Below are positions 12,618 to 19,955 of a DNA stretch of 46,950 nucleotides, one piece after another. How positions within the stretch are numbered: the first letter of the stretch is position 1; each line of letters opens with the position of its first letter. The notes under the pieces were generated by a model. It saw only the letters and a program-made list of their open reading frames with translations, was not told the origin of the DNA and made no database searches. Source of the DNA: Burkholderiales bacterium (lineage in GTDB: Bacteria > Pseudomonadota > Gammaproteobacteria > Burkholderiales > Burkholderiaceae_C). The stretch spans positions 1 to 46,950 of the forward strand of contig CANGHK010000041.1 in the NCBI GenBank assembly GCA_947453625.1. The letters run 5' to 3'. A program made the translations under genes and the position numbers.

Positions 12618-12888
12618 GCAGGTGCGGCGTGGCGGCGCCGTGGGTAAGAAATGTGCGGTGGACGGTTCCGGGCAACAGCTTTGGATTCTAATCGGCGCTG
12701 GCTGTCGCGCCTGTGCAACAGCCAAGCGCGGTCAACGCACCTCGGACTTGAAAATCGGGGCAGCCTAATGACCTAATGGCACAATGGCCCATCGGTGGTC
12801 AACGCTTGCCAAACGGTGTTTGCCGGCTTTTTTAGCTATCGATTCGGACATTACGCAGAAATCTGCGGCTTTCCTCGAGAGGAGAATC

Positions 12889-13581
12889 ATGAAGAAACTG
12901 AACAAGGTGGCTGTGCTCTTCGCGTCGGTCGCACTCGCTGCGCCGTTTGCGGTTTTTGCCCAGTCCAGCGGCGCCGACAACTGGCGTGCGGCTGATGGCA
13001 CGCCCTGGAAGAACGGCTCGAACGAACTCTGCTGGCGCGATGCCAACTGGACGCCGGCCACGGCCAACCAGGCTTGCGATGGTGCTTTGAAGCCGCCGGC
13101 GCCGGCTCCCGCACCGGCCCCTCGCGCCGTGGTGGTCCCGCCGCCCCCGGCGCCTGCCCCTGTGGTGGTTCCGCCGCCCGCACCGGCGCCGGCCCCTGTG
13201 GTCGTTCCCGCAGCGCCTGTCAGCGAGAAGGTTACCTTCGCAGCTGACGCCTTCTTCGACTTTGACAAGGCCGTTCTCAAGCCTGAAGCCAAGGCCAAGC
13301 TGGATGACCTGGTCGCCAAGACCTCGGCCGTCGCGCTGGAAGTCATCATCGCCGTGGGTCACACCGACTCGGTCGGCTCCGATGCGTACAACCAGAAGCT
13401 GTCGGTCGCCCGCTCGGAAGCCGTCAAGGCCTATCTGGTGAGCAAGGGCATCGAGAAGAATCGGGTCTACACCGAAGGCAAGGGCGAGAAGCAGCCTGTG
13501 GCCGACAACAAGACCGCCGAAGGCCGCGCCAAGAACCGTCGCGTCGAAATCGAAGTGGTTGGTACCCGCGTCAAGAAGTGA
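12889..13581 (+). CDS. OmpA-like outer-membrane/peptidoglycan-binding protein without beta-barrel
   Basis: The ATG at 12889 has a strong Shine-Dalgarno sequence (GAGAGGAG) just upstream and gives 231 aa. Layout: signal peptide (MKKLNKVAVLFASVALAAPFAVFA), a short module with WRAADGTPWKNGSNELCWRD and two cysteines, a Pro/Ala/Val-rich linker (about residues 63-110), then a full OmpA C-terminal domain (FFDFDKAVLKPEAKAKLDDL; GHTDSVGSDAYNQKLSVARS; EGRAKNRRVEIEV) that binds peptidoglycan. The 8-strand OmpA barrel is absent. Similar short proteins are common and abundant in Burkholderiales and probably tether outer membrane and wall. It is transcribed divergently from gyrA and closed by its own terminator. 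Confidence 0.9.
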   Translation: MKKLNKVAVLFASVALAAPFAVFAQSSGADNWRAADGTPWKNGSNELCWRDANWTPATANQACDGALKPPAPAPAPAPRAVVVPPPPAPAPVVVPPPAPAPAPVVVPAAPVSEKVTFAADAFFDFDKAVLKPEAKAKLDDLVAKTSAVALEVIIAVGHTDSVGSDAYNQKLSVARSEAVKAYLVSKGIEKNRVYTEGKGEKQPVADNKTAEGRAKNRRVEIEVVGTRVKK

Positions 13582-13633
13582 TTCGGGGCCTTCGGGCCTT
13601 GACATGCGACCCCGCTTCGGTGGGCTAGCCTCG

Positions 13634-13658
13634 AAACCCCGCTTCGGCGGGGTTTTTG
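13634..13658 (+). terminator. Rho-independent terminator after the ompA-like gene
   Basis: AAACCCCGC, tetraloop TTCG, GCGGGGTTT, then more T. A perfect 9-bp stem about 50 bp past the stop at 13581. Confidence 0.9.
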
Positions 13659-13698
13659 CTTTGAACGCCGCCTTGCCGGCTCGCGTTAGGATGCCGTC

Positions 13699-14397
13699 AT
13701 GACAGTGAATGCCGACCCCCAGGAATTGAACAAGTTCGGTGAACAGGCCCACCGCTGGTGGGATCTGGACGGCGACTTCCGCAGTCTTCACCGGATCAAC
13801 CCTCTGCGACTGGACTGGATAGACGCTCGGGCGGCGCTGAAGGGCAAGACGGTGCTCGACGTCGGTTGCGGCGGCGGCATCCTGGCCGAATCCATGGCCG
13901 CGCGAGACGCCGATGTGCTGGGCATAGACCTGTCGACCAAGCCTCTGCGGGTTGCCCAACTGCACGCTATGGAGTCCGGTGTGGTGATGCAGTACCGCGA
14001 GGTGGCGGTCGAGGACCTTGCCGCTGAGCGGCCGGCGAGCTTCGATGTCGTCAGCTGCATGGAGATGCTCGAGCATGTGCCCGACCCGGCGTCGGTGGTA
14101 CGGGCTTGCGCCACCTTGGTCAAGCCGGGGGGCTGGGTGTTCTTTTCCACCCTCAACCGCAACGTCAAGGCCTTCGCGCTGGCGATCGTCGCGGCCGAGC
14201 ATGTGCTCAAGCTGCTGCCCAAGGGCACGCATGAGTACGCCCGCTTCATCCGTCCCAGCGAGTTGAGCCGCTGGTGCCGCGAGGCCGGGTTGTCGGCCGT
14301 CGGTTTCAAGGGTCTGGAATACAACCCCTTGACCGGCCGCTACTGGCTGTCGGACGACACCTCGGTCAACTACCTGCTGGCCTGCCGGGCACCGTGA
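13699..14397 (+). CDS. ubiG: Ubiquinone biosynthesis O-methyltransferase UbiG
   Basis: SAM-dependent methyltransferase for both O-methylation steps of ubiquinone synthesis. The 232-aa product matches the family along its length: NKFGEQAHRWWDLDGDFRSLHRINPLRLDWI, SAM motif I VLDVGCGGGILAESMA, acidic motif VLGIDLS, EMLEHVPDP, and the membrane-interaction region THEYARFIRPSELSRWCREAG. ATG at 13699. The stop TGA shares one base with the gph ATG (TGATG), so ubiG and gph are translationally coupled, a common pairing in Proteobacteria. Confidence 0.97.
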   Translation: MTVNADPQELNKFGEQAHRWWDLDGDFRSLHRINPLRLDWIDARAALKGKTVLDVGCGGGILAESMAARDADVLGIDLSTKPLRVAQLHAMESGVVMQYREVAVEDLAAERPASFDVVSCMEMLEHVPDPASVVRACATLVKPGGWVFFSTLNRNVKAFALAIVAAEHVLKLLPKGTHEYARFIRPSELSRWCREAGLSAVGFKGLEYNPLTGRYWLSDDTSVNYLLACRAP

Positions 14398-15065
14398 TGC
14401 GAATTGGATCGCCGGCGCTGCTGTTGTTCGACCTGGACGGCACGCTGGTCGACAGTGCGCCCGACTTGGCCGGCGCGGCCAATGACCTGCGTCAAGTGCA
14501 TGGCCTGCCGCCGCTGCCTTATGCGGCCTTGCGCCCGATGGTGGGCACGGGCGCGCGGGGCATGGTGGGAGTGGCGTTCGGCGTGACGCCGGGCGAAGAC
14601 CGCTTTGCCGACTTGCGCGACGCCTTCCTGGCGCGCTACGCCGAGCGCATGCTGCACAGCACCCAGGTGTTCGACGCGATGGCGCCGGTGCTCGACAGGC
14701 TGGACGCCGCCGGCCAGTGCTGGGGCATCGTCACCAACAAGGCGATGCGCTTTGCCGAGCCCATCGTCGTCGGGCTGGGGCTGGGCACGCGTGCGGCGGT
14801 GGTGATTGCTGGCGACACCACGCCGCACGCCAAGCCCCATCCCGAGCCCTTGCTGGAAGCGGCACGCCGGCTTGGCTTGGCGCCAGCGGCCTGTGCCTAT
14901 GTCGGCGACGACGAGCGCGACGTGGTCGCGGGTCGGGCGGCCGGCATGGTCACGCTGGCTGCGGCCTGGGGCTACCTCGGTCAGGGCGAGCCGGTGGAAG
15001 GTTGGGGCGCTGACCACGTACTTTCTTCACCGGCCGACATCTTGCAATGGCTGGATCTGGCCTAA
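14397..15065 (+). CDS. gph: Phosphoglycolate phosphatase (HAD family)
   Basis: Hydrolyses 2-phosphoglycolate, a by-product of DNA repair and oxygenase chemistry. HAD motifs: I LLFDLDGTLVDSAPDL (nucleophile Asp about residue 11), II GIVTNKAMRF, III HAKPHPEPLLEA, IV CAYVGDDERDVVAGRAAGM. The usual motif IV form is GDDxxD, which is kept. Length 222 aa, typical. Start ATG at 14397 overlaps the ubiG stop. The substrate rests on family and the ubiG-gph neighbourhood; related HAD phosphatases act on other small phosphates. Confidence 0.92.
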   Translation: MRIGSPALLLFDLDGTLVDSAPDLAGAANDLRQVHGLPPLPYAALRPMVGTGARGMVGVAFGVTPGEDRFADLRDAFLARYAERMLHSTQVFDAMAPVLDRLDAAGQCWGIVTNKAMRFAEPIVVGLGLGTRAAVVIAGDTTPHAKPHPEPLLEAARRLGLAPAACAYVGDDERDVVAGRAAGMVTLAAAWGYLGQGEPVEGWGADHVLSSPADILQWLDLA

Positions 15066-15079
15066 AATAAGTGCTACCA

Positions 15080-15452
15080 GGGGCCGACCTGGCTTCGACG
15101 TGGGTGCGGAGTCGGTTCAGGGCATGCCGAGCTCCAGTTCGCTCGTAAAACCATTGGAAACAAAGTAACTGCGAACGATACCTCGTACGCCCTCGCCGCT
15201 TAAAAACCGGTGAGCTTCGCAACGGTTGGCCGATGGGCCGGGTCTGAGCCGCAAGGCAAGGGCTGCGAAGTCATACACATTGGCTGGTGTCATGCTGCGT
15301 CATTCAGCATGGGACGAGAACCAAGTGACTGGTGGACCCGATAGCTTGCTGCTGCGCGATCGGAGCCATGAGATTCAAATCAGACAGCTAAGCATGTAGA
15401 ACTGGCCGGTGATGGCTTGCGGACGGGGGTTCGATCCCCCCCGGCTCCACCA
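15080..15452 (+). ncRNA. ssrA: tmRNA (ssrA)
   Basis: Rescues stalled ribosomes and tags the nascent chain for proteolysis. The 5' end GGGGCCGACCTGGCTTCGACG is the typical tmRNA start. The 3' end GGGGGTTCGATCCCCCCGGCTCCACCA carries a T-arm and an encoded CCA. GGGGCC at 15080 pairs with GGCTCC at 15443-15448 as acceptor stem (one G-U). The resume codon is GCG at 15171 and the open frame runs to TAA at 15201-15203, giving ANDTSYALAA, the betaproteobacterial tag type ending in ALAA. Length 373 nt. It sits 14 bp past gph and borders the accessory region; tmRNA 3' ends are common integration sites. Confidence 0.97.
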
Positions 15453-15460
15453 TAATGTGA

Positions 15461-15493
15461 AATCCCAATCCTCATCCGGTTGGGATTTTTTTT
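15461..15493 (+). terminator. Rho-independent terminator after ssrA
   Basis: AATCCCAA (15461-15468), an 11-nt loop, TTGGGATT (15480-15487) and a further T run to 15493. It starts 9 bp after the tmRNA CCA end. Confidence 0.88.
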
Positions 15494-15776
15494 GCCCGTA
15501 CCCGAGGGAAACAGCGCTTTGCCTGTTGACCACGGCCTGCCCGACGAGGCTGCCGAAGGCCTGCTGGCGGCCCATTTCCTCTCTCCGTTCTCTGCCGACC
15601 TGTTGACTATCAACAGGCGACCTCTAGGTTTTATGCGGGTTTCCGGGCGGTGAGTGCAGGTTGGGGACTGGGTGGCAGTCGGAAATTGCACTCGCCAGCG
15701 TCGTCAGCTTTCGGCCGGGAGCGGTCCGTGAAGACTATCCGGTTGCAGAAAGCTCAAGGCCCAGGCGGGGGGCCGC
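15494..15776. other. Gene-poor stretch after ssrA
   Basis: No firm gene. A perfect inverted repeat CTGTTGA-CTA-TCAACAG lies at 15600-15616, and CTGTTGACC recurs near 15524. A short plus-strand open stretch ending near 15653 reads HGLPDEAAEGLLAAHFLSPF but has no clear start or known match; it may be a decayed gene fragment. No integrase was seen here. Confidence 0.5.
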
Positions 15777-15917
15777 TCACTCGCTTGGGTCCTCGCGGTC
15801 CTGCCAGGCAAGCACCGTGGCGGGCATGACGAGGCCACTGAAGAACAGAACCGTCAGGAAGTTGCCCAGCTGGTGGACGCTGATGGTCCAACCGGTGACG
15901 CGCTCCCAGAACTCCAT
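15777..15917 (-). CDS. Small membrane protein (46 aa), hypothetical
   Basis: ATG at 15917, TGA at 15777-15779. The peptide begins MEFWERVTGWTISVHQLGNF, has one hydrophobic segment at about residues 17-38 (FLTVLFFSGLVMPATVLAW), and ends in an acidic tail QDREDPSE. The start lies only 2 bp after the stop of the upstream helix-turn-helix gene on the same strand, so the two are almost certainly one transcript. The amphipathic, Trp-rich N terminus plus one membrane span recalls small membrane-active peptides (toxin or regulator), but no family is recognised and function is unknown. Alternative reading frames here have no protein-like composition. Confidence 0.6.
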   Translation of the reverse strand: MEFWERVTGWTISVHQLGNFLTVLFFSGLVMPATVLAWQDREDPSE

Positions 15918-15919
15918 GA

Positions 15920-16219
15920 TCAGACCACCTCCTTGGCGGACACGTAGCGGTCCTCAATCTCCTCCGGGGCTTCGGGCTCTGCGGGAGCGCCCGGGCGTGT
16001 GACTGTGCGGGGTACTCGTTCCCCCTTGTCGAGCAGGGCCTGCCAGTGGCTGGCCCCCACCTTTTCGAAGGCCAGGACGTCGGCGTCGTGATACCGAACC
16101 AGATGAAATAGCTTGCGCCAGGCAGGTCCCTCGCCCGTGCTCCGCCAGCGGCGCAAGGTCTTCAAGCTGACTCGCCACTTGGTGGCAAGCTGGCGTTCAG
16201 TCATCACGGGGTAGTGCAT
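15920..16219 (-). CDS. Helix-turn-helix DNA-binding protein (excisionase/MerR-like fold)
   Basis: Chosen ATG at 16219 has GGAGGA about 6 nt upstream; 99 aa. Residues 6-50 (MTERQLATKWRVSLKTLRRW, then LVRYHDADVLAFEK) match the winged-helix 'helix_turn_helix_17' type found in excisionases and small plasmid/ICE regulators. The C-terminal half (residues 60-99) is polar, Pro/Glu-rich and probably disordered (RPGAPAEPEAPEEIED). It is followed after 2 bp by a 46-residue membrane peptide gene. Likely role: repressor or recombination directionality factor left from a mobile element integrated at ssrA. The partner integrase is not in the window. Confidence 0.72.
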   Translation of the reverse strand: MHYPVMTERQLATKWRVSLKTLRRWRSTGEGPAWRKLFHLVRYHDADVLAFEKVGASHWQALLDKGERVPRTVTRPGAPAEPEAPEEIEDRYVSAKEVV

Positions 16220-16325
16220 CTTTTCCTCCAAGGCAGATACCACCATGACAACTCTCTTCGCCGAAGAAGCCAAGTCCTGCGAGTTGATCACGCCCTGGTA
16301 GCCGGAGACTCCATCTCGGTGTCGA

Positions 16326-16649
16326 TCATGCCAAGACCTTCAACCCATGCTTCTCCACCACCGCCAGCAACTTCAGCGCCATCCCGCTGGGCCGCTTGGT
16401 GCCTGCCTCCCACTTCTGGACCGTCGACTCGCTGGTGTTCAGGTAGCGCGCGAAGACCGGCTGGCTCACGTGCGCCTGCTCCCGAATGCGCTTGATGTCC
16501 GCGGCGCTGATCTCGGGAGGAACGGCAAGGCAGTTCTCGTCGAACTCGCGCATGGTTGCCTTGTCGATGGCACCGACGCGATGCAGGCCCCAGGCGGCGC
16601 TGTGGATGGCCTCGAAGGCATCGCTCTTGAACTTGGTCTTAGTGGTCAT
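16326..16649 (-). CDS. HigA/NadS-type antitoxin, XRE family
   Basis: 107 aa. The N-terminal part (FEAIHSAAWGLHRVGAIDKATMREFDENCL) is the conserved extension of this antitoxin group; the C-terminal XRE helix-turn-helix is IKRIREQAHVSQPVFARYLN then TSESTVQKWEAGTKRPSGMA. Such proteins bind and neutralise a RelE/HigB-like mRNA interferase and repress their own promoter. The start ATG at 16649 lies inside the 3' end of the toxin gene (overlap 11 nt), the toxin-first order usual for HigBA. The antitoxin frame is intact although the toxin is frameshifted. Confidence 0.88.
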   Translation of the reverse strand: MTTKTKFKSDAFEAIHSAAWGLHRVGAIDKATMREFDENCLAVPPEISAADIKRIREQAHVSQPVFARYLNTSESTVQKWEAGTKRPSGMALKLLAVVEKHGLKVLA

Positions 16650-17011
16650 CGCTCAACTCCAGCAAGTCGCCCTCGTCCAGGGCCTGTTCAAGTTCCGTGG
16701 GCGTGAGGAGTGCGTACGCCTGGGCGAGCTTGCGGAACGCGGCCAACTCGTCGGGATCAATGTTGGCGCGGTCCTTCTTGGCATAGAGGAACGCGAACAC
16801 CCATAGCTTGCCGCACTTGGCCAGCACGATCGACCGGTGTTGGTTGTCGTTCAGCCGCTTTTTGAAAGACGCCGCCGCCCAGGTCATCGGCCTGCCCGCG
16901 CATAGCCTCCCGCACGGCCAGGAGCAGCGCACCGTCTCGGATGCGAGCTTTCCGTGCGGCCTTCGAAAACCAGGCCGTCTTGAAGGCTCGTGCGGACCTG
17001 TCGTACTGCAT
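16639..17011 (-). pseudogene. RelE/HigB-type toxin, frameshifted
   Basis: Ribosome-associated mRNA interferase family. From ATG 17011, frame one reads MQYDRSARAFKTAWFSKAAR and on to DDLGGGVFQK, then runs into unrelated sequence. A second frame continues the family sequence: FKKRLNDNQHRSIVLAKCGK, then WVFAFLYAKKDRANIDPDELAAFRKLA, to TAA at 16639-16641. The total span of 373 nt is 3n+1, so one extra base is present. It lies within or beside the TTTCAAAAAG run near 16860-16870; removing one T or one A gives a standard 123-aa toxin. This may be a real inactivating mutation, a homopolymer sequence error, or (less likely) a programmed +1 shift. Confidence 0.82.
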
Positions 17012-17016
17012 GGCCA

Positions 17017-17044
17017 ACTCTAGCACCTGGTGCTACTTATTCAA
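17017..17044 (-). promoter_or_regulatory. Toxin-antitoxin promoter with operator palindrome
   Basis: Minus strand: -35-like TTGAAT (plus 17039-17044), 16-nt spacer, -10-like TAGAGT (plus 17017-17022). The spacer contains most of the perfect palindrome TAGCACC-T-GGTGCTA (17021-17035), a good site for autorepression by the XRE antitoxin. The expected transcript start (about 17010-17012) coincides with the toxin ATG at 17011, so the message may be leaderless. Inference from sequence only. Confidence 0.6.
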
Positions 17045-17206
17045 AGTCCCGGGATCAGGCCCATAGCTGCTGGAGCCGCCACGAGAGGGCTGTGGAACCC
17101 TGTCTCAGGCAGCGGGGGCCGGCCGAATACCCCAAACCGCGTCCTCAAGGCCGGCGCGAGCGCACTGTTTCAGATTTGGGACGCCGGTTCGGTTCCGCGT
17201 TCCACA

Positions 17207-17573
17207 CCATACAAAGCCCCGCAAGGGGCCGCAAGAGAACCAAGCCCCCAACGCTTCCCGCGCTGGGTGCTTTTTTTCTGCCTGCCCGCCACCCGGCAGC
17301 GGCGCAACTGGGCCGGAGGCGTGCTGTTTTTCGCAGCCATGCCCTGTCCCGGCGGCCGCTAACATGGTCCATCGGCTTGTCACGCCGCTCCTGGCCATTG
17401 CATGACGCCCTCCGTGCTCCGATCCCGTCCACCCGATGCCGGCGCCGCACCGGCCGTGGCAAGCCAGCGGCCGCGCGGCCGGCTGGACTGGCATCAACTG
17501 CTGGGCTGGTTGCGCGACGACACGCGGGTCAGCGAGGACGACGCGCAGCGCGTGGCCAAGCGCTTCGGCACCG
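17207..17573 (+). repeat. Direct repeat, left copy (gspE promoter region and 5' end)
   Basis: This segment matches 28468-28828 at roughly 90% by eye in the same orientation, starting at CCATACAAAGCCCCGCAAG and ending inside the coding region at GCGCTTCGGC. It includes a damaged copy of the terminator hairpin (17243-17277), the leader with GCGGCCGCTAACATGG, and the first about 57 codons of the gspE-like gene. The two copies bracket 10.9 kb holding the restriction-modification locus, so they mark the probable limits of an inserted or rearranged segment. Confidence 0.9.
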
Positions 17574-17590
17574 CGCGTCTTGCCGCATGA
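17402..17590 (+). pseudogene. Truncated 5' copy of the gspE-like gene
   Basis: Begins MTPSVLRSRPPDAGAAPAVA and continues LDWHQLLGWLRDDTRVSEDDAQRVAKRFG, closely matching the N terminus of the intact gene at 28656. After residue 57 the match stops and the frame closes at TGA 17588-17590 (62 codons). None of the ATPase domains is present, so it cannot be functional as a secretion ATPase. Confidence 0.88.
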
Positions 17591-17745
17591 CCCGCAGCCG
17601 GTATCCACTGCTTCGGTTTCCACCCAGGTTTCCACGCTGCAGGCCCGTCGCGCAGCACGCGCTGCAGCAGCAGGCCGGCAGCCCGCGCTGTCACCGGAAA
17701 CTGTCGCCCTGGTGCTTGCCTGCCACGCGCGGAATCCCGGTCAAG

Positions 17746-18078
17746 GTCAGACAGGTTGATGCCCGCCGGGTACGCATCCAGCCCGTACGCGGCGAAGCCC
17801 AACCGGTCGAGGGTCTGCCACCGCCCTCGGCGCCTTGCCTGACCGATGCCGAGCACCGTCGGCACCAAGCCCGCGTCGACGTGTTCACCGCGCGCGGCCT
17901 CGTCGTCACAGACGCCCGAAAACTGGCCGATGCCCTGCTTGACCGTGATCGCGGTGGCCTGCGCGCCACCGGGTCATGCGTCGAGTGCCAGTGCGTCGAG
18001 CTCAAAGATTGCCCGACAACACCCAGGCCCGCGCTGCAGATCCACCCGTGCTGGTACATGCGGCGCTGCACGTCCTGA
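17746..18078 (+). pseudogene. Remnant of a plasmid/ICE-type hypothetical gene
   Basis: One frame carries a protein-like stretch: VRQVDARRVRIQPVRGEAQP, then LPPPSAPCLTDAEHRRHQAR and VFTARGLVVTDARKLADALL, followed by RDRGG and a CVEC pair. From memory this resembles small hypothetical proteins of Burkholderiales plasmids and integrative elements that end in a CxxC-type zinc motif after a DDRR segment. Here the DDRR part and the expected end are missing and the frame drifts into unrelated sequence before TGA at about 18078. No good start codon or ribosome site is visible. Probably a decayed gene. Confidence 0.4.
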
Positions 18079-18560
18079 GTTCGGCAGGCTCACGCTTGAG
18101 GCGGTTTACTGGTCCTGGAAGAAGCCGCTTCGGGCGGTGCGCCAGTGGCCTTGCGCCCGCTCAAGGAGGGAATGACCGAGGCCGAGGCGGCGAATCAGAG
18201 GATGCTGACCGAGAAGGTCGTCATTGCGATCGCCCTTGGACGCTAGCCAAGGCGGGATGAATTTCAGCAATCAACTCCCATCCTCGCTGAATGACACGGC
18301 GTACTGGCCATCTCGAGCGGCCAACGCGGCGCCAGTACAGTGCTGCTATGCGGACGGCAGGCAGAACCAGCAGCGCCGGGGCGCTGACAGAGACCCGCAT
18401 CGGTGTTTGAGCATCCATCAGGGCGAGTGGTCAAGCCAGTGGGCCTTGGTGTGGCCGGTGTCAAAGCTTGCGACCAAGCCGCGCGCCGAGCCAGCACCTT
18501 GCCGCCAGCGCAGGGACGATGAACCGCAAGACCCGAAACGGCAGAAGTCTCCTGCAAGCG
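18079..18560. other. Unassigned island DNA with gene fragments
   Basis: No intact gene is recognised. One short plus-strand frame (about 18130-18243) reads APVALRPLKEGMTEAEAANQ and RMLTEKVVIAIALGR before TAG and looks like the C-terminal end of a lost gene. The rest (18244-18560), up to the stop of the minus-strand hydrolase gene, shows nothing I can assign in either strand. Confidence 0.45.
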
Positions 18561-19955
18561 TCACTTGAGCGCCGCGGTGACGTCGGCGACCAACCGGATG
18601 ACGGTCTGGATGTCACCCATCGGGGTGTGCGAATTGCCGAAGCGGGCGATGACCAGGTGACGCGACGGAATGATCACGACATATTGGCCAAAGTTGCCCA
18701 TGGCCATGAACGAATCGGCCGGCATGCCGCCTTGTACGCGCCGTTGCACCCACAAGCCGTTGCCGCGATTCGTCCAGAAGCCGGCGCCATAGCCAAACTC
18801 GGCACCACGGGTTGGCGAAGCCGAGTAGTCGATCCAGCCTGATGGCAAGACCCGCTGGCCACCGACGACGCCGTCGTCCAGGTAGAGCATGCCAAGGCGT
18901 GCCCAATCTCGCGCCGACGCGAGCATGTGGCTGGAACCGATCGCCGTGCCCGAGCCGTCCTGTTGCATCGTGACATGTTCCATGCCGAGCCGGTCGAACA
19001 GTTCCCGGTGCATGAATGCATGGACCGCCGCGGCATCGCCACCGGCCTGGTCACGAATGATGCGCGAAAGCAGCAGCGTGTTCGCGTCGGTGTAGTTCCA
19101 CTTCTCGCCAGGCACGGCATTCAGCGGCGCGCGTTCGGCGAAGGCCGCCATGTCCGGCTCAATGAACAGCATCTGTGCCGAGGGATCAAACATCGACAGC
19201 GCGCTCGACGTGAGCGACTGCCCGATGTCCAGCCCACTCGTCTGGCGCAGAAGGTGATCGACGGTGATGGCCTGTCTGGGGTCCCCCGCACCGGCCCATG
19301 CAGCGATCGGTGCAGGTTCGGTCACCTTCAGTCTGCCCTGCTGAACAAGAATGCCGATCAACGCATTGGTGACGGACTTGGTTGCAGACCAGCCCGCGAG
19401 CGGCGTGTCCACGCCGTAGCCCGCCGCATAGCGCTCGGCCAGCACCCGCCCGTTGTGAACGACGACCACCGCCTTCGTCCATCGGTGCGGGGCACTGCCG
19501 GTCTCCTCGAACGCGCGTTCGATCGCCGCTTTCAGAGCGGGATCGGTGGGCGACACCACATCGTGCCTGGCGATTGGCGGCAGGATGCTTGCAGCAACGC
19601 TGGCAGGCGGCATGACCAAGGTCGAGGGGCTTGCGTCGTGTACGAGAACACAGCCCAGCGGCGGACGATAGATGGCCCGGCTCTCAGCCAGACCAGCAAC
19701 GGTTGTCGTCACCTCCGCATGCTGGCGGTCAACCTGGTGGCTGAACAGCAAGGCCGCGGGCGACAGCATCGGCTCGATGGCTTCGCGATAAAAGTCCTGC
19801 GCGTCGAGGCCGGACACGAAGACGGCAGAGCAGAGCTGGTGGCTCACCATGCCGGTGGCAGTCTTGGCCGCTCGGCTTGGGGCGAGGCTGCCGCAGCCGG
19901 TGAGCAACAGGCCCAGGCAGGCGAAGGCAAGCGCGAAGGCGATTCTCTTTTGCAT
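18561..19955 (-). CDS. Serine hydrolase lipoprotein, beta-lactamase (class C / EstB-like) family
   Basis: The ATG at 19955 gives 464 aa with a lipoprotein signal (MQKRIAFALAFACLGLLLTGC, lipid Cys21), so membrane-anchored in the periplasm. An N-terminal region of about 130 residues precedes the beta-lactamase/transpeptidase-like fold: VVVVHNGRVLAERYAAGY, catalytic S190-x-x-K193 in GWSATKSVTNALIG, HLLRQTSGLDIG, and Y288-T-D in KWNYTDANTLLLSRI as the second motif; SPTRGAEFGYGAGFWTN lies near the end. Family members are esterases, D-aminopeptidases, 6-aminohexanoate-dimer-hydrolase-like enzymes or cell-wall peptidases; true beta-lactamase activity is not implied. It stands alone, opposite in direction to the hsd genes. 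Confidence 0.85.
   Translation of the reverse strand: MQKRIAFALAFACLGLLLTGCGSLAPSRAAKTATGMVSHQLCSAVFVSGLDAQDFYREAIEPMLSPAALLFSHQVDRQHAEVTTTVAGLAESRAIYRPPLGCVLVHDASPSTLVMPPASVAASILPPIARHDVVSPTDPALKAAIERAFEETGSAPHRWTKAVVVVHNGRVLAERYAAGYGVDTPLAGWSATKSVTNALIGILVQQGRLKVTEPAPIAAWAGAGDPRQAITVDHLLRQTSGLDIGQSLTSSALSMFDPSAQMLFIEPDMAAFAERAPLNAVPGEKWNYTDANTLLLSRIIRDQAGGDAAAVHAFMHRELFDRLGMEHVTMQQDGSGTAIGSSHMLASARDWARLGMLYLDDGVVGGQRVLPSGWIDYSASPTRGAEFGYGAGFWTNRGNGLWVQRRVQGGMPADSFMAMGNFGQYVVIIPSRHLVIARFGNSHTPMGDIQTVIRLVADVTAALK

Noticed and set aside
12618-12720. A gyrA promoter using TAGAAT at 12685-12690
   Set aside because: The best -35-like TTGCAC lies 22 nt away, too far for a normal sigma70 promoter.
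16850-16875. Programmed -1 frameshift at the C-AAA-AAG-like run in the toxin gene
   Set aside because: Reading in the -1 frame meets TGA two codons later, so it cannot join the two halves. Only a +1 shift or a one-base deletion restores the protein.
17171-17214. A tRNA gene, suggested by GGTTCGGTTCC near a CACACCA end
   Set aside because: The T-stem does not pair (GCCGG against CCGCG) and no D or anticodon arms are found. At most a degenerate attachment-like sequence.
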